A stretch of DNA of 5,569 nucleotides, from positions 1-5,569 of the forward strand of contig JAGYMO010000321.1 of assembly GCA_018400255.1 (NCBI GenBank). Direction: 5' to 3'. This DNA is from Deltaproteobacteria bacterium. Lineage in GTDB: Bacteria; Desulfobacterota; DSM-4660; Desulfatiglandales; B25-G16. The position numbers were made by a program, and so were the translations under genes. Below are positions 1 through 5,518 of this stretch, piece by piece. The first letter of the stretch is position 1; every line of letters starts with the position of its first letter. The notes below the pieces were generated by a model, which saw only the letters and a list, made by a program, of their open reading frames with translations, was not told where the DNA came from and did no database searches.

Positions 1-51
1 TTCCAAAAGTGGCCAAAATCGCTCGCAAAAGACTTTTTGCGAATTTGTCAA
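1..51 (-). repeat. Left copy of a perfect 51-bp terminal inverted repeat
   Basis: Bases 1-51 are the exact reverse complement of 5519-5569, and identity stops abruptly at base 52. The copy contains a perfect 8-bp stem (23-30 with 35-42) with a 4-nt loop. Its outer part carries A-tracts roughly every 10-12 bp (5-8, 15-18, 27-30). Relative to the leftward genes it lies downstream of the mevalonate-kinase-like stop, 106 nt away. The repeat touches the window edge, so its true outer boundary is unknown. It could be a dispersed REP-like intergenic element truncated by assembly, or a genuine terminal inverted repeat. I favour the first because no mobility gene is present. Confidence 0.95.
23..42. 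other. Hairpin inside the left repeat copy
   Basis: TCGCAAAA at 23-30 pairs perfectly with TTTTGCGA at 35-42 around the loop GACT. The same structure occurs in the right copy at 5528-5547. There is no clean U-tract after the stem in either direction, so it is not a textbook intrinsic terminator. Its position after the last gene of each transcription unit would nevertheless suit a role at transcript 3' ends. Confidence 0.7.
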
Positions 52-157
52 GGTTGAACGTTCGATGTTTCACGCTGGCAGCGGGATTTTACGTTCATTC
101 CTGTAATTCATAAATGTAACTCGTGTATGGTTACAAAGCAACTTAGCGCTTATTTGA
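52..157. other. Short intergenic stretch between repeat and mevalonate-kinase-like gene, with small palindromes
   Basis: No gene is visible here. Seen directly: an 8-bp palindrome GAACGTTC (56-63), an odd palindrome CGCTG-G-CAGCG (73-83), and a 6-bp inverted repeat TGTAAC (115-120) with GTTACA (130-135) around a 9-nt loop. The hexamer ACGTTC occurs twice, near 58-63 and 91-96. The 115-135 hairpin lies just after the leftward gene's stop but is weak and lacks a U-run, so it is not called a terminator. The sequence may be degenerate intergenic repeat material. Confidence 0.4.
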
Positions 158-1090
158 CTATACCCCTACTGTTGCCCTTATGACGGCAAATCCCTCCTGC
201 TCAATAGCTAAGGCAACCTTTTCCTGCAGGCTCTTCCCCGGGGTTAGGGCAACCATATATCCTCCCATGCCGCCGCCTGTAAGTTTTGCCCCTAAGGCGC
301 CTTTATCAATAGCCATGTCACACAGATAAATCAGTTTTTCATGGGAAAGGCCCATATCAATAAGTATCTTGTGGTTATCAGACATAATGCGCCCCGCACC
401 CTCTAAATCAAAAGATTCAAGGCAGTTTTTCATTGTAAAGACCTGCTTAGTGATAGTCTTCAGCCTTTCTATAAAAATCTGGGGATCATTTTCTTCAACA
501 GTTTTAATAAGCCCATCAAGGGTTGCCGTATTTGCTGTTATCCCGCTGTTTCCCAGAACAAGATCAATTGGCCCCTTCAGGTGTATCTTCTCGAAACCCT
601 TCTTGTTGTTTTTTATGTGATAAAGTATAATTCCACCATAGGTAGATGCTGTATTGTCTACGCCGCTTGGAATGCCATGGTAGGCAAATTCTCCCTGCCA
701 GCCGACATTGTTTATTTGTTCAATCGAAAGGCCTAAGGCGAATTCTTGATTTAGCGCCCTTGCAAGGGCTACACAGCTAGCCGCGCTTGCACCCACCCCA
801 CTTCCTGCAAGAAGGTTACCTTCAAATGTGATTTTTATAGGATGCACGTTTGTGTCTATTTTAAGGACATCAAAGATTTTATTGATTGATTCTAACTGTT
901 GATCTTTCTTTTGTTCCTTATATCCCGGGACTTCCTTTCGGTTATCCTCAAGGATCCATCCCTGTCCTGAAATTCTCTCAACCCTTGCCACTGTTTCAAA
1001 AGGCAGGGATGAAACGATGGCCGGTACTTCATACAGGGCAAACTGGTCACCTATGAAAATCGTTTTTCCAAAGCCGCTTCCTACACCCAC
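158..1090 (-). CDS. mvk: Mevalonate kinase family protein (GHMP kinase)
   Basis: Predicted cytosolic GHMP-superfamily kinase of about 310 aa, a normal length for mevalonate kinase, which phosphorylates mevalonate with ATP on the route to isoprenoids. Numbering from the GTG start: an N-terminal GFGKTIFIGDQ segment (about 6-16) contains the family lysine; the ATP-binding loop LLAGSGVGASAAS is at 93-105; the mevalonate-kinase signature E134 ... HGIPSGVDN (138-146) includes the expected catalytic Asp145; the C-terminal glycine motif TGGGMGG is at 271-277. The usual FGEH at the first motif is IGDQ here, so Glu and His are replaced by Asp and Gln and the substrate could differ. The start is placed at GTG 1090 because GGAG lies 6 nt upstream; the longer TTG start at 1102 has no ribosome binding site. 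It is the last gene of the leftward block, and no other mevalonate-pathway gene is in the window. Confidence 0.8.
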   Translation of the reverse strand: MGVGSGFGKTIFIGDQFALYEVPAIVSSLPFETVARVERISGQGWILEDNRKEVPGYKEQKKDQQLESINKIFDVLKIDTNVHPIKITFEGNLLAGSGVGASAASCVALARALNQEFALGLSIEQINNVGWQGEFAYHGIPSGVDNTASTYGGIILYHIKNNKKGFEKIHLKGPIDLVLGNSGITANTATLDGLIKTVEENDPQIFIERLKTITKQVFTMKNCLESFDLEGAGRIMSDNHKILIDMGLSHEKLIYLCDMAIDKGALGAKLTGGGMGGYMVALTPGKSLQEKVALAIEQEGFAVIRATVGV

Positions 1091-1096
1091 TCTAAT

Positions 1097-1100
1097 CTCC
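1097..1100 (-). promoter_or_regulatory. Ribosome binding site that favours the GTG start of the mevalonate-kinase-like gene
   Basis: GGAG on the minus strand, followed by the 6-nt spacer ATTAGA and GTG at 1090-1088. The alternative TTG at 1102 overlaps this motif and has no purine-rich motif before it. An in-frame TAG a few codons further upstream rules out a longer protein. Confidence 0.55.
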
Positions 1101-1200
1101 AATGAAGGTTTCTAAGCATTCTGATGATTTATAAAATTTTAAATTGAGGGCTATCTGCACTTCAGTCTTGGCAATATTTTAAACGTGTTTGAATTAACGG

Positions 1201-2421
1201 CTATGTCTTGTTATTGTACGATGAAAGTATCCGTTCCATCTCGCCAATAAGCCTCTCCTCATATCCTATGGAGACTGTTGTGGCCGCGGTTAGGCTATGA
1301 CATGCATCGGTAAAGCCGCCGAGCCTACTTGTTGCCTCAGGCAGAAGAACATCGAGGCCCATTTCATTTCCTGCCCTTATTTGTTCCGCCATATAATTAG
1401 AAACACGCATGGATATTTTTGTCTGGTTTACCTCAATAAAACCCATACCTGGAATTTTATTTGGAATAATTTGAAATCCAGCCACATATTTCTTTTGGTC
1501 TATTAAATCAGCATTTATAATTTCCTCGCATAAAAGGCCAACCATCTTTACGCCTGTGTTAGAGAATCTGTTTTTTAGGTTAAACCACTGAATGTGAGGG
1601 GATATATTGAATCCTTCCTTTTTAAAACGCCCAAATTCTCTCCCGAATGCCCTTTTTGTACTTTCTTTAAGTAAATTAACCATTTGGTCTGATGCTGGTG
1701 TTATGCCGCGCAGGCAAACTTCTACCCCCAGCTCCGGCCCATTCTTATAATACCCTGCAGCACCTAAAATATCGAGATAGTCACCTAATTCATCTAACCT
1801 TATATCTCCCTTTGGTGATTTTAGAATATAGCGTTCATTGGCCTTATCCTTTTTTATCTCTAACAATCCTTGGTTTACCCCCTCTATTATAGTATCTCGA
1901 TTAATGCTTACGAGCTTACCATCAACAAAAAATTTGTCTCCAACTGCCCCTATAGCTGCTATGCCGGCCATTCTATTATTGGACGGATCCATGGCCTTTG
2001 AGAATAAATAACAGGTTACAGAGGCAGTTATGTCACGATCGCCCTTGAGGCCATAAAGTTCTGGGTCCAGGTTGTGAACCCTCGAATCATCGGATGGCTC
2101 CGCTACATGGTGATCTAAAATCAAAACGAGGTTTCTGCCTGTATTTAGCCGGGAGATAATCGGGGCTATCCTTCCGGCAAAATCTGTAAATACAATAATG
2201 CCTCCATCTTGCTTAAAGATCTTCTTTAATACCTCCGGATAAGGTTTTTCAAGGCAGTACCTTTGCACAACGAAACCATCGTTTTTAAATGCCGTTAAAA
2301 GGATAGCGCCTGAGCTGAGCCCATCAGAATCATTGTGATGAAATATTTGTATATTTTTAACGGGCCAGTTTCTTAGCTCGTAAATAGCCCTTTCCATATC
2401 CTCAATTAATGCATCGAGCAT
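1201..2421 (-). CDS. DHH-family phosphoesterase, RecJ-like
   Basis: A 406-aa protein with a DHH phosphoesterase core, a metal-dependent family that includes RecJ single-strand exonucleases, Cdc45-like proteins and oligoribonucleases. Visible motifs: HHNDSDGLSSGAI (28-40, motif I aspartates D31 and D33), FTDF (78-81, D80), LDHH (102-105, the name-giving motif III), NLDP (117-120) and AAIGAVGDKF (155-164). A C-terminal DHHA1-like part ends in LGGFTDACHSLTAA, where a typical family member has a compact GGH...AAG motif. It is shorter than bacterial RecJ (about 550-580 aa), longer than NrnA-type enzymes (about 320 aa), and motif I resembles archaeal RecJ-like proteins. The exact substrate (ssDNA, RNA or a small nucleotide) is not determinable here. 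The ATG start has AGGA 6 nt upstream. Position just after nth suggests, but does not prove, a DNA-maintenance role. Confidence 0.8.
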   Translation of the reverse strand: MLDALIEDMERAIYELRNWPVKNIQIFHHNDSDGLSSGAILLTAFKNDGFVVQRYCLEKPYPEVLKKIFKQDGGIIVFTDFAGRIAPIISRLNTGRNLVLILDHHVAEPSDDSRVHNLDPELYGLKGDRDITASVTCYLFSKAMDPSNNRMAGIAAIGAVGDKFFVDGKLVSINRDTIIEGVNQGLLEIKKDKANERYILKSPKGDIRLDELGDYLDILGAAGYYKNGPELGVEVCLRGITPASDQMVNLLKESTKRAFGREFGRFKKEGFNISPHIQWFNLKNRFSNTGVKMVGLLCEEIINADLIDQKKYVAGFQIIPNKIPGMGFIEVNQTKISMRVSNYMAEQIRAGNEMGLDVLLPEATSRLGGFTDACHSLTAATTVSIGYEERLIGEMERILSSYNNKT

Positions 2422-2541
2422 TCTCTATCCTTTCACTTCCGGAGCCTTTTTGATCGTAGCGTGGCTTTTACCAATCGCCTCATAAATGCCTAACTTAGAT
2501 TCCCTTATTGTATTACCCTAATGAGGCTAAGTTCATTTTTA
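2422..2541. other. nth-DHH spacer with two interleaved 7-bp inverted repeats
   Basis: This 120-nt gap holds no gene. GCCTCAT (2477-2483) is the inverse of ATGAGGC (2521-2527), and AACTTAG (2492-2498) is the inverse of CTAAGTT (2527-2533). The arms interleave (A-B-A'-B') and share base 2527, so in the leftward transcript the two stems would compete or form a pseudoknot-like fold. The DHH gene's ribosome binding site (AGGA, 2428-2431) lies well downstream of this structure. There is no U-run terminator after nth. The pairing is seen directly; any function is inference. Confidence 0.45.
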
Positions 2542-3213
2542 TTAACGGGATTTAGTGATTCCGATTTTAGGGCATGCATGATTTATTGGGCAATTGCTGC
2601 ATAAAGGGGATATTGGTTTACATATGGACTGACCGAATGCAACTAAAAGTTCATTGAACCTTATCCAATGCCTTAAGGGAAGTTTTTTTCTCAGTGCCGC
2701 CTCAGTCTTATCGGCGGTTTTGGTTTTAACGTATCCTATCCTGTTGCTCACCCGATGAACATGGGTATCTACGCATATTGCCGGCTTTTGGAAGCCTTCT
2801 ATCAATACAAGGTTGGCGGTTTTGCGACCTACGCCCGGCAGTTTTAATAATTCATCGATTTCATTCGGCACATTCCCGCCGTACTCTTGAATAATTATCC
2901 GGCTAATCTCTTGAAGCTGCCTTGCCTTTGTGGGGTAGAAGCCTACCGGATATATAAGCTTTTTTAATATTTCTCTATCAAGGGCTAGGATTTCCCTTGG
3001 TGTGCGTGCTACCTCGAAAAGTCTATTACTGGCCATAGCAGTAACCTGGTCTTTAGTGCGCAGAGATAGGATAGTCGAAACCAATACCTGGAAGGGTGTT
3101 GCTCCCCGATTGGAGATAAGGGTTACAATAGGTGTAGTCCATTTAGAATAGTTTTCCTCAATAATTTTTATAAAGTCATCAATAGTAATTGTTAGTCCAT
3201 TAATTGGCGTCAA
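2542..3213 (-). CDS. nth: Endonuclease III (DNA glycosylase/AP lyase)
   Basis: A 223-aa base-excision-repair enzyme that removes oxidised pyrimidines and cleaves the resulting abasic site; the length is typical (E. coli Nth is 211 aa). The helix-hairpin-helix LPGVGRKTA (125-133) contains the catalytic lysine K131, and VDTHVHRVSNR (148-158) contains the catalytic aspartate D149. The C-terminal 4Fe-4S loop has the canonical C-x6-C-x2-C-x5-C spacing (C198, C205, C208, C214). The segment ILSLRTKDQ (48-56) takes the place of the E. coli LLSAQATD loop, a family variation. The start is TTG: AGGA sits 8 nt upstream, an in-frame TGA and TAA lie just before it, and no in-frame ATG occurs before residue 60. 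It follows the asparaginase-like gene by 33 nt and is probably cotranscribed with it. Confidence 0.95.
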   Translation of the reverse strand: MTPINGLTITIDDFIKIIEENYSKWTTPIVTLISNRGATPFQVLVSTILSLRTKDQVTAMASNRLFEVARTPREILALDREILKKLIYPVGFYPTKARQLQEISRIIIQEYGGNVPNEIDELLKLPGVGRKTANLVLIEGFQKPAICVDTHVHRVSNRIGYVKTKTADKTEAALRKKLPLRHWIRFNELLVAFGQSICKPISPLCSNCPINHACPKIGITKSR

Positions 3214-3221
3214 CTGAAATT

Positions 3222-3225
3222 TCCT
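3222..3225 (-). promoter_or_regulatory. Ribosome binding site for the TTG start of nth
   Basis: AGGA on the minus strand, 8 nt before the TTG at 3213-3211. It supports this rare start codon, since upstream in-frame stops at 3235-3240 exclude any longer version and the first in-frame ATG would delete conserved sequence. Confidence 0.6.
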
Positions 3226-3246
3226 ATATTCTTTTTATCATCAACC

Positions 3247-3732
3247 TCAAGGAATGCTTTCGAATTTATTGAGCTCGACATTTTTTCGGCTCTTATATGG
3301 ATAAAAAATTTGGCCATTCATTGCGATGTAGACCCCTGGAGAAAGTAGCTGTACCGCAGCAATGGCATAGCCAATATTAAAAACCGCGTCACTTCCTCTA
3401 AACCTTGCCGGCTGCATTGAGCCTGTAAGGACTATTGTTTTTCCAGACAGACCCTCAAGCCTCTTTGCCGTTTCTGCCATTGTGTCTGTTCCATGTATAA
3501 CAAGTATCCTTTGGTTTGGATATGAGAGAATTTTTTCTACAATCAATCTTCGATCTTCTTCTGTTAACTCAAGGCTGTCTTTTCGCAAGATAGAGGATAT
3601 TTCATAATCAAAGGAAATATTTGCCTCATGCAGTAATTCTTCTATCTGGGGCTCGCCAACCTGAAATTCACTCTTCATATCAAAGTAGATTTTGTCTATT
3701 GTTCCGCCAGTGGTAAAAATTCCAATTTTCAT
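3247..3732 (-). CDS. Short single-domain asparaginase-like protein
   Basis: A 161-aa cytosolic protein (no signal peptide) matching only the N-terminal catalytic domain of type I/II L-asparaginases, which hydrolyse asparagine to aspartate and ammonia. TTGGTIDK (7-14) carries the nucleophilic threonine T11, VIHGTDTM (78-85) carries the second Thr-Asp pair (T82, D83), and LTGSMQPARFRGSDAVFNI (102-120) is the following conserved strand and loop. Full-length asparaginases are about 330 aa with a C-terminal domain; that domain is absent. The reading frame is intact and ends at TGA, and short stand-alone asparaginase-domain proteins of about 160-170 aa are known in bacteria, so I read it as a natural short form, not a broken gene. 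Whether it hydrolyses asparagine is uncertain. The ATG start fits the conserved N-terminus although no clear ribosome binding site precedes it. First gene of the leftward block. Confidence 0.85.
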   Translation of the reverse strand: MKIGIFTTGGTIDKIYFDMKSEFQVGEPQIEELLHEANISFDYEISSILRKDSLELTEEDRRLIVEKILSYPNQRILVIHGTDTMAETAKRLEGLSGKTIVLTGSMQPARFRGSDAVFNIGYAIAAVQLLSPGVYIAMNGQIFYPYKSRKNVELNKFESIP

Positions 3733-3754
3733 AATGGTAACCAGGTATAGTTTT

Positions 3755-3765
3755 TATACTGTATA
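3755..3765. promoter_or_regulatory. Perfect 11-bp palindrome, possible operator
   Basis: TATAC-T-GTATA is perfectly symmetric around one central base and overlaps the candidate -10 of the leftward asparaginase-like gene. That placement would suit a repressor site. The palindrome is AT-rich and short and could occur by chance, so confidence is low. Confidence 0.25.
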
Positions 3766-3933
3766 GAATAAGTTACTTTCTGAATTATTAACATATTCAT
3801 TTATACATAACTTTTTAATTTTACCATAATAAATTATTACTGTGTATGAGCGGCCGGCTGATTAAATATTCTTATTCTCTTTTATTATTACCTTAATTCA
3901 TGTTATTTTCATGTGAAATTCTACACAATAATA

Positions 3934-3938
3934 GAGGG
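3934..3938 (+). promoter_or_regulatory. Ribosome binding site that decides the carboxyltransferase start
   Basis: GAGGG followed by a 4-nt spacer and ATG at 3943. The in-frame GTG at 3913 would add 10 residues with no family similarity and has no purine-rich site before it, so the ATG is preferred. Confidence 0.6.
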
Positions 3939-3942
3939 CAAA

Positions 3943-5499
3943 ATGAGGGATGTTATTGAAAGGCTAAGGGAGGTTAAGGTGAGGGCTGCCCTTGGAGGCG
4001 GCAATGAAAAGATAGAAAGGGAACATAAAAAAGGCAAGCTCACTGCGCGGGAGCGCATAGAGTTGCTCCTTGACCCTGACAGTTTTAGTGAATTTAATAT
4101 GCTTGTTAAGCACAGGGTTGGGGCGGCCGGAGATGGTATCCTAACCGGTCATGGGACAATAGACGGGCGGGTGGTATGCGTGTTTGCCCATGATGCTACT
4201 GTGTTCGGGGGTTCACAGGGCTACATGCACGGCAGAAAGCTTTACAAGATCCATGAGATGGCATTGGATATGGGCGTTCCTATTATTGGATTAAATGATT
4301 CTCCAGGGGCGAGGGTTATAAGACCTGATCTGGCCGGAAGTGATGACCCCTATCGTGTAAGTGATGAGAAGCACGCGGGGGTAGTATTTTATATCAATAC
4401 CCGATGCTCAGGGGCGGTACCTCAAATAAGCGCTATTTTAGGTAACTGCACTGGCGGCTCAGTTTATTCACCTGCACTAACCGATTTTATTTTTATGGTA
4501 GATGGTCTCTCCAGCATGTTTATCACAGGACCTAGGGTTATTAAGTCTGCCATGGGGGAGGAGATCAGTATGGAGGAACTCGGAGGGACTAATGTGCATT
4601 GCACCCTTTCCGGTGTGGCGGATTTTAGGTTAAAGGGTGAAAAGGATTGCATGCTGGGGATTCGGAGATTGTTATCATTTCTTCCCTCTAACTGGAGAGA
4701 AAGACCCGCGCGCAGGGATATTGGAGATGACCCTGAAAGACAGACAAATGCCCTTAGCGAAATTGTGCCTGAGCAACAATCCAAGGTTTATGATATGCAT
4801 AAGGTTATAAACGAAATTGTTGATGGCGGAGATTTCCTTGAGATTAAACCTGAATTTGCTGGTGAAATAATTGTTGGTTTTGCTAGGCTAAATGGAAATA
4901 CAGTAGGTATTGCAGCTAATCAACCTCTTGTACGTGCCGGTTGCATGAGCGTTGATAGCTCTGATAAACAGGCAAGGTTTGTAAGGTTTTGCGACGCCTT
5001 TAATATCCCATTAATCCTGCTAGTGGATACACCGGGATATCTGCCTGGAAAGACACAGGAATATGCCGGCATAATCAGGCATGGGGCTAAGGTACTTTAT
5101 GCCTTGTCAGAGTCTACTGTTCCAAAGATTGCCATATTGATACGAAAAGTTTACGGCGGGGCTGCACTCGGGATGGGAATACTGCCTGGGTTTGGAACAG
5201 ACCTAATTTTTGCATGGCCGACCGCACAAGTAGGGCCAATGGGTGCCGAACAGGCAGTGGCACTATTTTATGGGAAGGATATTGAGGCTGCTGAAAGCCC
5301 AGAAGAATTAAGGGCTAGTAGGGTAAAGGAGTATGCCGAGCAGTATGCTGATCCACTTTCCCTCGTTTCGGAGGCCACTTATGTGCAGGATATTATTGAG
5401 CCGGCAGATACAAGGAGGTGCCTGATAAGGTCACTTAGGCTAATAGGGACGAAGAGGATAAAGACTGTTTACAAGCGGCATGGAAATATGCCGCTATAA
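3943..5499 (+). CDS. Acyl-CoA carboxylase carboxyltransferase (beta) subunit, propionyl/methylmalonyl-CoA type
   Basis: A 518-aa crotonase-fold carboxyltransferase, the expected length for PccB/MmdA proteins, which move a carboxyl group between biotin and an acyl-CoA. Numbering from ATG 3943: N-terminal helical region to about 55; first carboxyltransferase half with DSPGAR (119-124) and GNCTGGSVYSPALTDFIFMV (167-186); second half with VDTPGYLPGKTQEYAGIIRHGAK (361-383), RKVYGGAALGMG (401-412, second oxyanion-hole Gly-Gly-Ala) and AWPTAQVGPMGAEQAV (424-439); conserved C-terminal tail RHGNMPL, so the gene is complete. Canonical PccB has DSGGAR and YGGAY at these positions, so the acyl substrate is open; it could serve propionyl-CoA carboxylase, methylmalonyl-CoA decarboxylase or another acyl-CoA carboxylase. 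No biotin carboxylase, biotin carrier or membrane decarboxylase subunit lies nearby. Divergent from the asparaginase-like gene. Confidence 0.9.
   Translation: MRDVIERLREVKVRAALGGGNEKIEREHKKGKLTARERIELLLDPDSFSEFNMLVKHRVGAAGDGILTGHGTIDGRVVCVFAHDATVFGGSQGYMHGRKLYKIHEMALDMGVPIIGLNDSPGARVIRPDLAGSDDPYRVSDEKHAGVVFYINTRCSGAVPQISAILGNCTGGSVYSPALTDFIFMVDGLSSMFITGPRVIKSAMGEEISMEELGGTNVHCTLSGVADFRLKGEKDCMLGIRRLLSFLPSNWRERPARRDIGDDPERQTNALSEIVPEQQSKVYDMHKVINEIVDGGDFLEIKPEFAGEIIVGFARLNGNTVGIAANQPLVRAGCMSVDSSDKQARFVRFCDAFNIPLILLVDTPGYLPGKTQEYAGIIRHGAKVLYALSESTVPKIAILIRKVYGGAALGMGILPGFGTDLIFAWPTAQVGPMGAEQAVALFYGKDIEAAESPEELRASRVKEYAEQYADPLSLVSEATYVQDIIEPADTRRCLIRSLRLIGTKRIKTVYKRHGNMPL
5474..5495 (+). other. 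GAAA-capped hairpin overlapping the end of the carboxyltransferase gene
   Basis: AGCGGCAT (5474-5481) pairs perfectly with ATGCCGCT (5488-5495). An extra G-U pair (5482 with 5487) closes a GAAA tetraloop, giving 9 bp in RNA. It ends 1 base before the TAA stop. No U-tract follows (ATAAGTGTATT), so it is not a classical intrinsic terminator, though it could protect the mRNA 3' end. It also encodes part of the family-conserved C-terminal tail, so the symmetry may be partly coincidental. Confidence 0.5.
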
Positions 5500-5518
5500 G
5501 TGTATTAAGGAAGCATTA

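Larger units (their letters stand above)
3733..3942. promoter_or_regulatory. AT-rich divergent promoter region
   Basis: The 210 bp between the divergent asparaginase-like and carboxyltransferase starts are much richer in A+T than the genes and must hold both promoters. Possible -10-like hexamers are TATAAA on the minus strand (3758-3753, about 20 nt before the asparaginase ATG) and TATTAT on the plus strand (3883-3888). Neither has a convincing -35 partner at 16-18 bp, so no promoter is called precisely. A GC-rich island, GCGGCCGGC, interrupts the AT-rich sequence around 3850-3858. Confidence 0.5.

Noticed and set aside
115..135. Intrinsic terminator after the mevalonate-kinase-like gene
   Set aside because: The 6-bp stem is AT-rich with a 9-nt loop and no U-run follows it on the leftward transcript; kept only as a weak inverted repeat.
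294..303. AAGGCGCCTT palindrome
   Set aside because: It lies inside the conserved coding region of the mevalonate-kinase-like gene and is explained by codons; no second copy was noticed.
369..620. Open frame on the plus strand inside the mevalonate-kinase-like gene
   Set aside because: It is antisense to a well-supported gene, has no recognisable domain and no ribosome binding site was found; treated as a shadow. The same applies to plus-strand frames at 1297-1506 and 1692-1892 and the minus-strand frame at 4464-4784.
1091..1102. TTG start adding 4 residues to the mevalonate-kinase-like protein
   Set aside because: There is no ribosome binding site before the TTG; GGAG with a 6-nt spacer points to the GTG at 1090. 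The longer form cannot be fully excluded.
1132..1141. TAAAATTTTA palindrome between the DHH and mevalonate-kinase-like genes
   Set aside because: A 10-bp pure A/T palindrome in an AT-rich spacer is expected by chance and has no G/C stem for a terminator.
3247..3249. Asparaginase-like gene as a pseudogene truncated by a frameshift or nonsense mutation
   Set aside because: Only 33 nt separate its stop from the nth start, with no leftover C-terminal domain sequence, and short forms of this size are known; an intact short gene is simpler.
3913..3942. GTG start adding 10 residues to the carboxyltransferase
   Set aside because: The extension has no family similarity and no ribosome binding site precedes it, whereas the ATG at 3943 has GAGGG just upstream and begins the conserved N-terminus.
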